A DNA stretch of 64,000 bases from Variovorax paradoxus EPS (GCF_000184745.1 NC_014931.1:1116001-1180000); one strand, 5' to 3'; positions 37,564 through 45,840 are shown, numbered from the stretch's first letter. The notes: generated by a model from the sequence alone, not told the origin. Numbers and translations are program-made.

Positions 37564-38271
37564 TTAACTATTTTTGTAATGCAAACGACGTAGCGCGGAG
37601 GCGTCGTGGATGATGACCTGCTTGGCCCGCGTTTCGATGACCCCTTGCCTCGACAGCGCGTTCAATGTCCGTGTCACGGTGACCCGGCTCAATGCGGTCA
37701 TTGCGGCAATTTTCTCGTGCGTGAGATCGACCTGGAAATCCTGCGATTCCGGTGTCGATGAAAACTCGCTGTTCGATTGCAATCGCGCAATACGCAAAAG
37801 CAAATCGACAACGCGTTCCGTGGGAGCCGCCGCAACACCCGCCAGCTTTTCAACAATCATCTGATTCTTGAAACCCAGCAGCTTGATGAGCGAATCCGCC
37901 AATTCGGGCATGGTGGCGAATTTTTGGTTGATGTCCGAAGGGAGATATCGGCTGAGAATTGCGGGCGCAACCACGCGTGTGGTGGTTGGGCGGGGCCTGT
38001 CGGCAAATGCCGGGCCTTCGCCAAATATTGCGCCCGGCCCGAATATCTCGAGCAGAAATTCGGCGCCATTGCTTCGCTGGATTGTCGAATGAACAAATCC
38101 CGATCGAAGAAGATAAAAATAACTGTGCCGCTCCCCTTCGCGGGCCAATACATCACCCGTTGTCAAACTGACGACGCTGCCCAAATGCGTGGCTTCGATC
38201 CATGGCGTCGAAAGCGCCAGGGAGGCGTCCCAACTGGCATAGGCCGAGGATTCGGAATTTATTCTTTTCAT
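37564..38271 (-). CDS. Crp/Fnr-family transcriptional regulator
   Basis: 235 residues. Cyclic-nucleotide-binding-type barrel (about 33-125: LTTGDVLAREGERHSYFYLLRSGFVHSTI and FGPGAIFGEGPAFADRPRPTTTRVV), a dimer helix and a C-terminal winged HTH (about 175-228, with LTHEKIAAMTALSRVTVTRTLNALSRQGVI). The cAMP-pocket residues are not clearly conserved, and no Fe-S cysteines are present, so the ligand is unknown. AT-richer than its surroundings. It is the first gene of the cassette and probably controls it. Confidence 0.85.
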   Translation of the reverse strand: MKRINSESSAYASWDASLALSTPWIEATHLGSVVSLTTGDVLAREGERHSYFYLLRSGFVHSTIQRSNGAEFLLEIFGPGAIFGEGPAFADRPRPTTTRVVAPAILSRYLPSDINQKFATMPELADSLIKLLGFKNQMIVEKLAGVAAAPTERVVDLLLRIARLQSNSEFSSTPESQDFQVDLTHEKIAAMTALSRVTVTRTLNALSRQGVIETRAKQVIIHDASALRRLHYKNS

Positions 38272-38324
38272 TCAGAAGATGCGTTGCAAAAAATCCTCGT
38301 GGTTCCCTGAAAGATTTCTGCGAT

Positions 38325-38354
38325 TTGCGCCTCACCTCGAGGTGAAAGGCGCAA
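38325..38354. terminator. Strong 30-base hairpin, possible terminator
   Basis: TTGCGCC (38325-38331) with GGCGCAA (38348-38354) around the perfect inner palindrome TCACCTCGAGGTGA (38332-38345). On the plus strand TTTATTTCTT follows. It lies between the gpmB-like stop (38397) and the Crp-like start (38271), so it may end gpmB transcription, though on that strand no T run follows. Confidence 0.4.
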
Positions 38355-38396
38355 TTTATTTCTTGCCTGGCTATTCGTCATCTGCGCGACGGCGCA

Positions 38397-39041
38397 TCAG
38401 GCGGTCGTCTCGTCCAGCGTATCGTCCGCCGCCAAATGGGCGATGTCGCTCCAGCCCACGAGGCTGAAACCCTCCGGCGTCCACAGCATGCGGTTGATGG
38501 CCGCATTGCCGAGCTGCCAGGTGCGCGGCGCCTGCAGCTCCTGGCGGGTGGCGGCGCGGTAGAGCACGTCCATCACGCCGCCGTGCGCGACCAGCGTGAC
38601 CAGTTGGCCCGGATGGCGCGCCGCCAGCTCGGCGGCCACGCGCGTGACGCGGTCGCGGAAGGTCATTAGGCTCTCGCCGCCGACGGGTTCGAATTCGGGA
38701 TCGCGCTCGCGCCAGCGCCGGGCGTCTTCGGGAAGCATCGATTCGATCTCCGCGAAGCTCATGCCTTCGAGGTGACCGAAGGCGCGTTCGCGCAGGCGCG
38801 GTTCGGGCTGCACGGCGAGCCCGTGCGGCCTGGCGATGGCTTCGGCGGTCTGCCAGGCGCGCGCGAGGTCGCTCGCGTAAATGACGCCGATGTCCTCGTC
38901 CGCCAGCGCCTGGCCGGCCCGCTCTGCCTGCCAGAGGCCGGTGGCGTTGAGTCCGATGTCGATATGGCCCTGGATGCGGGTGTCGACGTTCCAGGCGGTC
39001 TCGCCGTGGCGGACGGCGATCAAACGGGTGGCTTCTTGCAT
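38397..39041 (-). CDS. Histidine phosphatase (phosphoglycerate-mutase-like) family protein
   Basis: 214 residues. Catalytic RHGETAWN at residues 11-18 with phospho-His12, the second catalytic residues in LRERAFGHLEG (Arg and Glu) and the late His in LVTLVAHGGVMDVLY. Proteins of this type remove phosphate from small metabolites; cofactor-dependent phosphoglycerate mutase, GpmB, CobC and alpha-ribazole phosphatases are all relatives. The substrate cannot be chosen. Confidence 0.88.
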   Translation of the reverse strand: MQEATRLIAVRHGETAWNVDTRIQGHIDIGLNATGLWQAERAGQALADEDIGVIYASDLARAWQTAEAIARPHGLAVQPEPRLRERAFGHLEGMSFAEIESMLPEDARRWRERDPEFEPVGGESLMTFRDRVTRVAAELAARHPGQLVTLVAHGGVMDVLYRAATRQELQAPRTWQLGNAAINRMLWTPEGFSLVGWSDIAHLAADDTLDETTA

Positions 39042-39062
39042 CCGCTCGATTCTAGAAGTGCA

Positions 39063-39710
39063 CTATTTCACGGCGGGCGTCTTCGCCGTGGCGAGGTCGA
39101 TGTTGACCCGGCGCTCGCCCTGCGGCGGATTCGGAAAGCCCTGCAGCGCGGCCTGGAACATCACCGGCAGGATCGCAGCGCTCGCGTTGTAGGGGCCGTC
39201 GTTGCGGGCCCGGGTTTCGTAGACCACGCGGTTCGTGCCGGCTTCGCGCAGCACGATGCTCACTTCGCGCTCGTACCAGGGGTTGGCCGTCGGCGGAAAG
39301 AACGCCGGGCCGCCGTACCAGCCGCCATACCCGCGGCGCCCGTAATAGCCGTAGGCACCGCCGTAACCGTAGCCCCAGGGGCCGTCGAAGAGCCACGGAT
39401 CGGCCCAGGGCGAGAGCCCGGCCGTCACGCGGGCGCCGATCTGCGCGCTGTATTGGGGCTTGGTGTCGTCGCGGCGCAGGCCCACCTTCTCGAGCGCGGC
39501 GGCGGCCATCGCTTCGAGCGAATCTTGCCGGGCGGTGTCGGCCTGCTGCGAAGGCAGGCGTTCGAAGCGGTAGGTGGCGCCGGGCGGCACGGTGGAGAGC
39601 GACGAGAAGCTCTTCACATCGCTGTCGACCACCCAGGAGGTGGCGCAGCCGCTCAAAGTCACTGTTGTTGCTGCTGCTGCCAAAAGCAGAGCGAGAGAAG
39701 CACGTTTCAT
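39063..39710 (-). CDS. DUF4136 family lipoprotein
   Basis: 215 residues. Lipobox LSGC with Cys22 after the hydrophobic AAAATTVT stretch. DUF4136-type body (SDVKSFSSLSTVPPGATYRFERLP; QADTARQDSLEAMAAAALEKVGLRR) broken by a Gly/Tyr/Trp-rich segment (GYGYGGAYGYYGRRGYGGWYGG, about 118-140). Outer-membrane location likely; function unknown. 21 bases before the histidine phosphatase gene, so probably one operon. Confidence 0.82.
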   Translation of the reverse strand: MKRASLALLLAAAATTVTLSGCATSWVVDSDVKSFSSLSTVPPGATYRFERLPSQQADTARQDSLEAMAAAALEKVGLRRDDTKPQYSAQIGARVTAGLSPWADPWLFDGPWGYGYGGAYGYYGRRGYGGWYGGPAFFPPTANPWYEREVSIVLREAGTNRVVYETRARNDGPYNASAAILPVMFQAALQGFPNPPQGERRVNIDLATAKTPAVK

Positions 39711-39758
39711 GAAGGGTCTCCGGGCAGCGATGCCCAAAATTCCCCTGGGTAGCCGTTC

Positions 39759-39919
39759 AGAGGCTGAGAGGCAATCCGACATGACCGCTCATCCCCCGCA
39801 AAGGGCCCCACTCTGCGTTGCAAATGCTCGCCATAGCCGGAGCTATGGCTGCGCTTTGCGCCTTGATCGGGACCCTTTGCGGGCGCTGCTCGGCCACGCC
39901 GAATTGCCTCTCAGCCTCT
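39759..39919. repeat. Nested 161-base palindromic element overlapping the ttcA stop
   Basis: Outer 17-base perfect inverted repeat (39759-39775 and 39903-39919), inner 11-base pair CCCGCAAAGGG (39795-39805) and CCCTTTGCGGG (39873-39883), and a central hairpin GCCATAGC-CGGA-GCTATGGC (39830-39849). All arms are nested around one centre, so the whole can form one cruciform or RNA stem. No open frame makes sense inside. The outer arm reaches the first base of the ttcA stop codon. Confidence 0.85.
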
Positions 39920-40869
39920 CAACCCTGGACGATGCGAAGGGCTGCGGGTGCCTGGGAGAGCAAGTCGAAGGAGGGCGTGTCGAAGGCCTTGTCGCCGTCG
40001 TCGTCGGCCACGCCCGTCGCCTTCAGACCCTTGAAGTCGTGCCGCGTTCCGTCGAGCAGGTGCGAAGGCACCACGTTCTGCAGCGCGGTGAACATGTTCT
40101 CCACGCGGCCGGGGTGCTTCTTGTCCCACTCGCGCAGCATTTCGCCGACTTGCTTCCTCTGCAGGTTCTCCTGGCTGCCGCAGAGGGTGCAGGGAATGAT
40201 CGGAAATTCGCGGTGCTGCGCCCAGCGCACCAGGTCTTTCTCGGCCACGTAGGCGAGTGGGCGGATCACAATGTGCTTGCCGTCGTCGCTCACGAGCTTG
40301 GGCGGCATGCTCTTCAACTTGCCGGCGAAGAACATGTTGAGGAAGAAGGTCTGCAGCATGTCGTCGCGGTGATGGCCGAGCGCCACCTTGGTCGCGCCCA
40401 GCTCGTCCGCCACGCGGTAGAGGATGCCGCGGCGCAGGCGGCTGCACAGGCCACAGGTCGTCTTTCCCTCGGGAATCACGCGCTTGACGATGCTGTAGGT
40501 GTCCTGGTTCTCGATGTGGAAGGCCACGCCGAGCTCGCTCAGGTACTTGGGCAGCACCTCTTCGGGAAAGCCGGGCTGCTTCTGGTCGAGGTTGACCGCG
40601 ACGATGTCGAAGTGGATCGGTGCGCGCGCCTTGAGCTTGAGCAGGATGTCCAGCATCGCGTAGCTGTCCTTCCCGCCCGAGACGCACACCATGACCTTGT
40701 CGCCCTCTTCGATCATGTTGTAGTCGACGATCGCGCGGCCGACCTCTCGGCACAGGCGCTTCTCGAGCTTGTGCGTCTCGCGTTCGATCTTCAGCGAGTT
40801 GGTGGGGGCACCAACGGCGACGAGCGCGTTGTCGGCAATTTCGGCGGATTCGGTCCAAACGGCATTCAT
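39919..40869 (-). CDS. ttcA: tRNA 2-thiocytidine(32) synthetase
   Basis: 316 residues. It makes 2-thiocytidine at position 32 of certain tRNAs. PP-loop ATP motif SGGKDS at residues 64-69. Cluster cysteines Cys139 and Cys142 ([10 protein letters not shown]) and Cys227 (IIPCTLCGS), matching the three known in the E. coli enzyme, bind a 4Fe-4S cluster. The stop codon is formed at the edge of a palindromic repeat (39759-39919), so the element may have replaced the native end of the gene. Confidence 0.96.
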   Translation of the reverse strand: MNAVWTESAEIADNALVAVGAPTNSLKIERETHKLEKRLCREVGRAIVDYNMIEEGDKVMVCVSGGKDSYAMLDILLKLKARAPIHFDIVAVNLDQKQPGFPEEVLPKYLSELGVAFHIENQDTYSIVKRVIPEGKTTCGLCSRLRRGILYRVADELGATKVALGHHRDDMLQTFFLNMFFAGKLKSMPPKLVSDDGKHIVIRPLAYVAEKDLVRWAQHREFPIIPCTLCGSQENLQRKQVGEMLREWDKKHPGRVENMFTALQNVVPSHLLDGTRHDFKGLKATGVADDDGDKAFDTPSFDLLSQAPAALRIVQG

Positions 40870-40975
40870 GGGGCCTGATTGTCGCTGTTGTCCCCTGAAC
40901 CTGCACCCGCAAGCGCCTTCCCATAGCCTTTACAGAGGTTCTCGGCCGGCACGCTGCGCGGCGCAGGTCACCGCG

Positions 40976-41713
40976 TCAATTGCCCTTGGCTTTGACGAAG
41001 GGCAGATCGCGCGGCGTGCAGACTGCTTGCGTGTCCAGCGACGGCTGCCCTTGCGGCGGCAAGTTTTCATGTGGGTCGACGGCGCGCGATGGCGTGAGCA
41101 CGACGCCGCCCGGGCGGGGCTCTCTGTGCGAACGTGCGAACGGGATCTGCGCCAGATCGATCACCCTGCGGTCGTGATCGAAATACAACGATGTGCCACG
41201 CTGCACGAGATCGAGTCGGGCGTCCTTGCCGCTACGTAGCAGCACCAGGTCACCCCACCGTTCACCGTCGTTAGCCGAGAACGGCACGAAGAAATATTGG
41301 GGGTAACTCTCGTCCAGCACCGGCGGCGCCAGCAGCAACTTGCTGGACGCGTCGGCGCTCAGGCTACCGGGCGCAGGCTCGTACGACGTGGCAACCACCG
41401 CATGATTCACCTCAGGCATGCCGAACTTTTTCGCGTCGAACCTTGAGTAACTGTACGTACGGGCGCTGTAGCCCAGAGAGACGTCTTTGCAAGACGTGTT
41501 GGCGTACGGCTCGACGATGAAATAGCGCTTGGCGTCGATGCGATAAGCCGTCTGCGGCGCGGCCTTGGCCTGCGGCTTGTAACGCGGGTCCAGCGACACG
41601 CCGGGGCCGACGCCAATGCCACCGACTGCGCCGAGCGTGGAGCAGCCGCTGATGCCCGAACTAAGACACGCCAAGAGCACGATCCTGGATAGCGCAGAGA
41701 CAGACATGCTCAT
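40976..41713 (-). CDS. Hypothetical lipoprotein
   Basis: 245 residues. N-terminal signal and lipobox ISGC (Cys24). The body has no motif I recognise: AYRIDAKRYFIVEPYANTSCKDVSLGYSARTYSYSRFDAKKFG and PQYFFVPFSANDGERWGDLVLLRSGKDARLDLV suggest beta strands. It ends four bases before folB and lies between ttcA and folB on the same strand. Slightly less GC-rich than its neighbours. Confidence 0.7.
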   Translation of the reverse strand: MSMSVSALSRIVLLACLSSGISGCSTLGAVGGIGVGPGVSLDPRYKPQAKAAPQTAYRIDAKRYFIVEPYANTSCKDVSLGYSARTYSYSRFDAKKFGMPEVNHAVVATSYEPAPGSLSADASSKLLLAPPVLDESYPQYFFVPFSANDGERWGDLVLLRSGKDARLDLVQRGTSLYFDHDRRVIDLAQIPFARSHREPRPGGVVLTPSRAVDPHENLPPQGQPSLDTQAVCTPRDLPFVKAKGN

Positions 41714-41717
41714 CGGA

Positions 41718-42128
41718 TCACCATTCCCCGGCTTCCATGCGGATCGCCACTTCGCAGTCGTCGAAGATTTCGAGCTTGGCGATCTTCACCCGCACGCCCC
41801 GCACGCCGGGCAGCTGCAGCAGGCGGTGCACCACCTTGCCGATCAGGCTCTCCAGCAGGTTGACGTGCTCGGCGGTGCACTCGTCGATGATGATGCGACG
41901 CACCTTGCGGTAGTCGAGCACGTGGAAGATGTCGTCGTCCTGCGGCAGCAGTGGCTGCGGGCCCAGGCTGAGTTCGGCATCGACCAATATGGGCTGCGGT
42001 GCCGTTTTCTCGTGATCGAGGATGCCCAGGTTGGCGTCGAAGCGCAGGCCCTGGAGGGTGAGCGTCTGGCGCCCCTGGATCGGCGAAGGCGTGGGCGAGG
42101 GCGAGGAATTGGACATGGTCGTGCTCAC
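41718..42128 (-). CDS. folB: Dihydroneopterin aldolase / epimerase family (FolB)
   Basis: 136 residues. It converts dihydroneopterin to the hydroxymethyl pterin in folate synthesis. Family strings: LTLQGLRFDANLGILDHEK, VLDYRKVRRIIIDECTAEHVNLLESLIGKVVHRLL, and VRVKIAKLEIFDDCEVAIRM. The GTG at 42128 overlaps the reductase stop as GTGA; the ATG at 42116 is the alternative. The neighbouring FolM-like reductase supports a pterin/folate role. Confidence 0.9.
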   Translation of the reverse strand: MSTTMSNSSPSPTPSPIQGRQTLTLQGLRFDANLGILDHEKTAPQPILVDAELSLGPQPLLPQDDDIFHVLDYRKVRRIIIDECTAEHVNLLESLIGKVVHRLLQLPGVRGVRVKIAKLEIFDDCEVAIRMEAGEW

Positions 42129-42904
42129 ATGAGCGAGAAATCGCGCTCGAATTTCATCAGGTGCTGGCCGCCGTCCACCAGCAGCGTGGTGCCGGTGATC
42201 GAGCCGTTCTCCAGCGCGAATTTCACCGTGGCGACCACGTCGGCCGGCGTGGAAGAGCGGCCCAGCGGCGACAGCTTGTGCAGTTGCGCGAACTTGTCGT
42301 CGTCCAGCATGTGGCTCGGCAGCGTGAGGCCGGGCGCGACGCCCACCACGCGCACGCGCGGCGCGAGCGCCAGCGCGAGCATCGGCGTGGCGGCTTCGAG
42401 CGCGGCCTTGGAGAGCGTGTAGCTCAGGAAATCGGGATTCGGATTCCAGAGCTTCTGGTCGAGCAGGTGAACGACCGCGCCCTGCGCATCGCCGCGCCGT
42501 GCGAGGTGGTCATGCAAAGCCTGCGCCAGAAGAATGGCCGCGCCGGTGTTGCTGCGCGCGTGGCGCTCCATGAGCGCGTAGCTGAAGGTGGCGGTGTCGT
42601 CGTGTTCGAAGAGGGCGGCGCTGTGGACCACCGCATCGACGGTGCGAAAGCGCGCCGCCACGCGGGACAGCAGCGCGCGCGTGGCGTGCTCGTCTTCGAG
42701 GTCGGCTTCGAAGAGCGCCGAATCGCCCGAGAGCGCGGCGCAATCGGCAACGGTTTTTTCGGCTTCGGCGCGCGAGCTGCGGTAGTGCACCGCCACCTGC
42801 CAGCCGCCCGTGGCCAGCGCCAGCGCGATCTCGCGGCCCAGCCGTCGGCCCGCACCCGTGACGAGGACGGTGCGGCGGGCAGGGGAGAGGGGGGCGGTGC
42901 TCAT
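42125..42904 (-). CDS. Short-chain dehydrogenase/reductase, FolM/PTR1-like
   Basis: 259 residues. NADPH-binding loop TGAGRRLGRE carries the TGxxxRxG form seen in FolM and PTR1 pteridine reductases, not the usual TGxxxGxG. Catalytic YTLSK (Tyr and Lys). It is translationally coupled to folB, which supports reduction of dihydrofolate or dihydromonapterin. Annotated generally, it would be an SDR oxidoreductase. Divergent from the methyltransferase with only 36 bases between the starts. Confidence 0.78.
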   Translation of the reverse strand: MSTAPLSPARRTVLVTGAGRRLGREIALALATGGWQVAVHYRSSRAEAEKTVADCAALSGDSALFEADLEDEHATRALLSRVAARFRTVDAVVHSAALFEHDDTATFSYALMERHARSNTGAAILLAQALHDHLARRGDAQGAVVHLLDQKLWNPNPDFLSYTLSKAALEAATPMLALALAPRVRVVGVAPGLTLPSHMLDDDKFAQLHKLSPLGRSSTPADVVATVKFALENGSITGTTLLVDGGQHLMKFERDFSLM

Positions 42905-42940
42905 GCGGGGAAAGAACGGAGAGGGAGAGAGAATCGAGGG

Positions 42941-44053
42941 GTGACGACCAAGACCCCGAACAGTTTACCCATCGCCCTCGACCACCTGATCGCCCGCTCC
43001 GTCGAGCGTGCGGGCGGCTGGATCGGCTTCGACCGCTTCATGGCGCTCGCCCTGTATGCGCCCGGCCTGGGCTACTACGCCAACACCTCGGCCAAGTTCG
43101 GCCACATGCCGTCTTCGGGCAGCGACTTCGTGACCGCGCCCGAGCTCACGCCGATGTTCGGCCAGACGCTGGCGGCGCAAGTGGCCGAGGCGCTGGAGAA
43201 GACCGGGACCGACACGGTCTGGGAATTCGGCGCCGGCTCCGGTGCGCTGGCGGTGCAACTGCTGCACGCGCTCGACGAGATGGGGCGCAGCGATGTGCGC
43301 TACCGCATCGTCGATCTTTCCGGCACCTTGCGGGAGCGGCAGCAGCAGGCGTTGGTGCGGTATGCAGGCCGTGTCGAGTGGCTTGGCGAACTGCCAGAGT
43401 CGATGCAGGGCGTGGTGGTCGGCAACGAGGTGCTCGATGCGATGCCTGTGCAGCTTCTCGCACGCGTAAATGGCCAGTGGTTCGAGCGCGGCGTGGTGCG
43501 CAATGCGGGCAACGATGGCTGGACGTGGGCTGATCGGCCTACCGAGCTGCGTCCGCCGGTCGAGGTGCCAGGCGAGCACGACTACCTCACCGAGATTCAT
43601 CCGCAGGCGCAGGCTTTCATTGCCACGCTGGCGGATCGGCTGGAGAAAGGCGCGGCCTTCCTCATCGACTACGGTTTTCCAGAGAGCGAGTACTACCACC
43701 CGCAGCGGCATATGGGGACGGTGATGTGCCATCGGGCGCATCAGGCCGATGGGGATCCGCTGGCTGACGTGGGCTACAAGGACATCACTGCGCATGTCGA
43801 TTTCACAGGGATTGCGGTTGCGGGGCAGGAGGCGGGGCTCGAGGTGCTGGGGTACACGAGTCAGGCGCGGTTTCTGCTGAACTGCGGGCTGCTGGCGAGG
43901 ATGGAGCAGGGGACCGTCGCCGAGCGGGCGATGGCGGCTCGGTTGATCCATGAGCATGAGATGGGGGAGCTGTTCAAGGTTGTTGGCTTTGCGGTCGGCG
44001 AGGCTTGGGATGCGATGGGGTTTGGTGAAGGGGATCGCAGCCATACGCTGTGA
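42941..44053 (+). CDS. MidA/NDUFAF7-like SAM-dependent methyltransferase (DUF185)
   Basis: 370 residues from a GTG at 42941 preceded by GAGGG; there is no in-frame ATG before the conserved start. It matches the family that includes mitochondrial NDUFAF7, an arginine methyltransferase for complex I: FMALALYAPGLGYYANTSAKFG, SGSDFVTAPELTPMFGQTLA, the SAM motif VWEFGAGSGALAVQLL, and VVGNEVLDAMPVQLL. The bacterial substrate is not known. The giant inverted repeat begins 27 bases after the stop. Confidence 0.85.
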   Translation: MTTKTPNSLPIALDHLIARSVERAGGWIGFDRFMALALYAPGLGYYANTSAKFGHMPSSGSDFVTAPELTPMFGQTLAAQVAEALEKTGTDTVWEFGAGSGALAVQLLHALDEMGRSDVRYRIVDLSGTLRERQQQALVRYAGRVEWLGELPESMQGVVVGNEVLDAMPVQLLARVNGQWFERGVVRNAGNDGWTWADRPTELRPPVEVPGEHDYLTEIHPQAQAFIATLADRLEKGAAFLIDYGFPESEYYHPQRHMGTVMCHRAHQADGDPLADVGYKDITAHVDFTGIAVAGQEAGLEVLGYTSQARFLLNCGLLARMEQGTVAERAMAARLIHEHEMGELFKVVGFAVGEAWDAMGFGEGDRSHTL

Positions 44054-44080
44054 GTTTTCTCTTTCTTGTTTTTTTGAGTT

Positions 44081-44866
44081 CCGAGGCCGGGTCTCGCCCC
44101 GGCGGGCGACTTACTTTCTTTTGCTTCGCCAAAAGAACGTAAGCAAAGAAAAGGCGACCCTGCTGTCTGCGTCCCTCCGCTTCGCTTCGGGCAACCTGCG
44201 GTGCTCGCGGTTCGCGGGGTCTCGCAGAACTCGCTTCGCTCAAACAGCTGCGAGCCCTGATCCGCGAACCGCTGCGCTCCTCGGCGCAGCCAGAAGGGTG
44301 GGATACCGGACGGGCCATCGCTGCGCTCGGCCAGCTCTCGGGCCTTTGCTTCGCTCGGCGTCGTTTCGGCCGCGTCGCCTTTTTGGGGCTGCTGGACTTG
44401 CTCCCTCTCCCCTTGGGGAGAGGGCGGGGGTGAGGGCAGCGGCCTTCATGCGGGCGAGGCGGTGTTTCTGTGCCGCCGGCCCTCACCCCAACCCTCTCCC
44501 AGAGGGAGAGGGAGCCAGTCCAAGCTGCGAAGCAACACCCGGCGTGTCTTGAAGCGCAGAAAAAGCTCACCCAGCTATCCACCCGCGCCGAGCAAAGCGA
44601 AGGCCAGAGAGCTGGCCGAGCGCAGCGATGGCCCGCCGGTCCCCAAGCCCTTCTGTATGCGCCGAGGAGCGGAGCGTTTCGCGGATCAGGGCTCGCCCTT
44701 GTTTGAGCGCAGCGAGTTTGGGCGAGACCCCGCGAAACGTGAGCACCGCAGGTTGCCCGAAGCGAAGCGTAGGGACGCAGACAGCAGGGTCGCCTTTCTT
44801 TTGCCTACCTTTCTTTGGCGAAGCAAAGAAAAGTAGGTCGCCCGCCGGGGCGAGACCCGGCCTCGG
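44081..44866. repeat. Giant nested inverted repeat (about 786 bases)
   Basis: The two ends match as a perfect 30-base inverted repeat (44081-44110 and 44837-44866). Both arms, about 320-350 bases (to about 44398 and from 44517), are closely similar by eye over their length when one is reversed. A smaller palindromic element sits at the centre (44400-44516). The gap 44054-44949 therefore has no gene, and short open frames here are shadows. A small internal hairpin CTTACTTTCTTTTGC with its partner lies near 44111-44144. This kind of sequence recurs in Comamonadaceae and Xanthomonas genomes, from memory. Confidence 0.85.
44400..44516. repeat. Palindromic element, copy A (two hairpins plus inter-arm pairing)
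   Basis: Hairpin CCCTCTCCCC-TT-GGGGAGAGGG (44403-44424) and hairpin CCCTCTCCC-AGA-GGGAGAGGG (44492-44512), plus GGGGTGAGGGC (44427-44437) pairing with GCCCTCACCCC (44479-44489). Same layout as copies B and C downstream. It is the apex of the giant inverted repeat. Confidence 0.85.
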
Positions 44867-44900
44867 GAAGAAAAAAGTAAAGCGCCAAGGAATAAGCTAG

Positions 44901-44917
44901 CAACGAAGATTTCGTTG
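44901..44917. promoter_or_regulatory. Palindrome upstream of the TauD-like gene
   Basis: CAACGAA-GAT-TTCGTTG, seven exact inverted bases each side of a 3-base centre, 33 bases before the dioxygenase ATG. Position and symmetry suit an operator for a sulfur regulator (for example LysR or another dimer), but it matches no consensus I can name. Confidence 0.4.
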
Positions 44918-44949
44918 GAGAACCACCCCCCGGCCCCTACATTCCCGGA

Positions 44950-45840
44950 ATGACAGCCGCTCTCCCCCACGACACCGAGGCCGCAGCACAGCACTTCGAA
45001 GTGCGCCCCTTCGATGCCCCGGTAGGCGCCGAGATCATCGGCCTCGATATCTCGAAGCCGATCAACGCCGAAGACTTCCAGCGCATTCACAAGGCGCACC
45101 TCGACCACCACGTCCTGGTCTTCCGCAACCAGCAGATCACCCCGCAAGAGCACGTCGACTTCAGCCACCGCTTCGGCCCGCTGGAAATCCACGTCCTCCA
45201 CCAGTTCCAGCTCAAGGACCACCCCGAGATCCTGATCGTCTCCAACATCAAGGAGAACGGCGAACCCATCGGCCTGGGCGACGCAGGCGTCTACTGGCAC
45301 TCCGACATCTCGTACAAGCCCAAGCCCAGCCTCGGCTCCCTGCTGCACGCCCAGGAGCTGCCGAGCGAAGGCGGCGACACGCTCTTCGCCGATCAGCACC
45401 TGGCCTGGGAATCGCTGAGTCCCGAGTTGCAGCAACGCATCCTGCCGCTCAAGGCCGAGCACAGCTACCTCGCCAAGTACGAAGAACTGCGCGCCAAGAA
45501 CCCGTGGCGGCCCAAGCTCTCGCAGGCGCAGATCGACCAGGTCGCGCCCGCCGTGCAGCCGGTGGTTCGCACGCACCCCGAGACCGGCCGCAAGGCGCTC
45601 TTCGTCAGCGAGCACTTCACGACGCGCATCGTCGGCCTGCCGCAGGACGAAAGCGATGCCCTGCTGGCCGAGCTGTTCGCGCACAGCGTGAAGCCCGAGT
45701 TCGTGTACCGCCACACTTGGGCGCCGCACGACCTGATGTTCTGGGACAACCGCTCGCTGATGCACCTTGCTGCAGGCACGCCCGACCACCTGCGCCGGCG
45801 ACTCAATCGCACCACCATCGTGGGCGACACGCCTTTCTGA
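44950..45840 (+). CDS. TauD-family 2-oxoglutarate dioxygenase
   Basis: 296 residues. Fe(II)/2-oxoglutarate oxygenase of the TauD/TfdA family, which cleaves sulfonates such as taurine, or alkyl sulfates. HxD motif His117 and Asp119 in VYWHSDISY, distal His about 272 in NRSLMHLAAG, and the 2-oxoglutarate Arg soon after (RRRLNRTT). Substrate not certain. Adjacent sulfonate-type ABC genes support sulfur scavenging. Confidence 0.9.
   Translation: MTAALPHDTEAAAQHFEVRPFDAPVGAEIIGLDISKPINAEDFQRIHKAHLDHHVLVFRNQQITPQEHVDFSHRFGPLEIHVLHQFQLKDHPEILIVSNIKENGEPIGLGDAGVYWHSDISYKPKPSLGSLLHAQELPSEGGDTLFADQHLAWESLSPELQQRILPLKAEHSYLAKYEELRAKNPWRPKLSQAQIDQVAPAVQPVVRTHPETGRKALFVSEHFTTRIVGLPQDESDALLAELFAHSVKPEFVYRHTWAPHDLMFWDNRSLMHLAAGTPDHLRRRLNRTTIVGDTPF

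Noticed and set aside
38680..38700. GGTTCGAATTCGGG resembling a tRNA T-arm
   Set aside because: It is inside the histidine phosphatase gene and no cloverleaf can be built around it.
44140..44840. Several short open frames inside the giant inverted repeat
   Set aside because: The same type of peptide is produced from both arms and from both strands, rich in Arg/Pro/Ser, with no ribosome-binding sites. They reflect the repeat, not genes.
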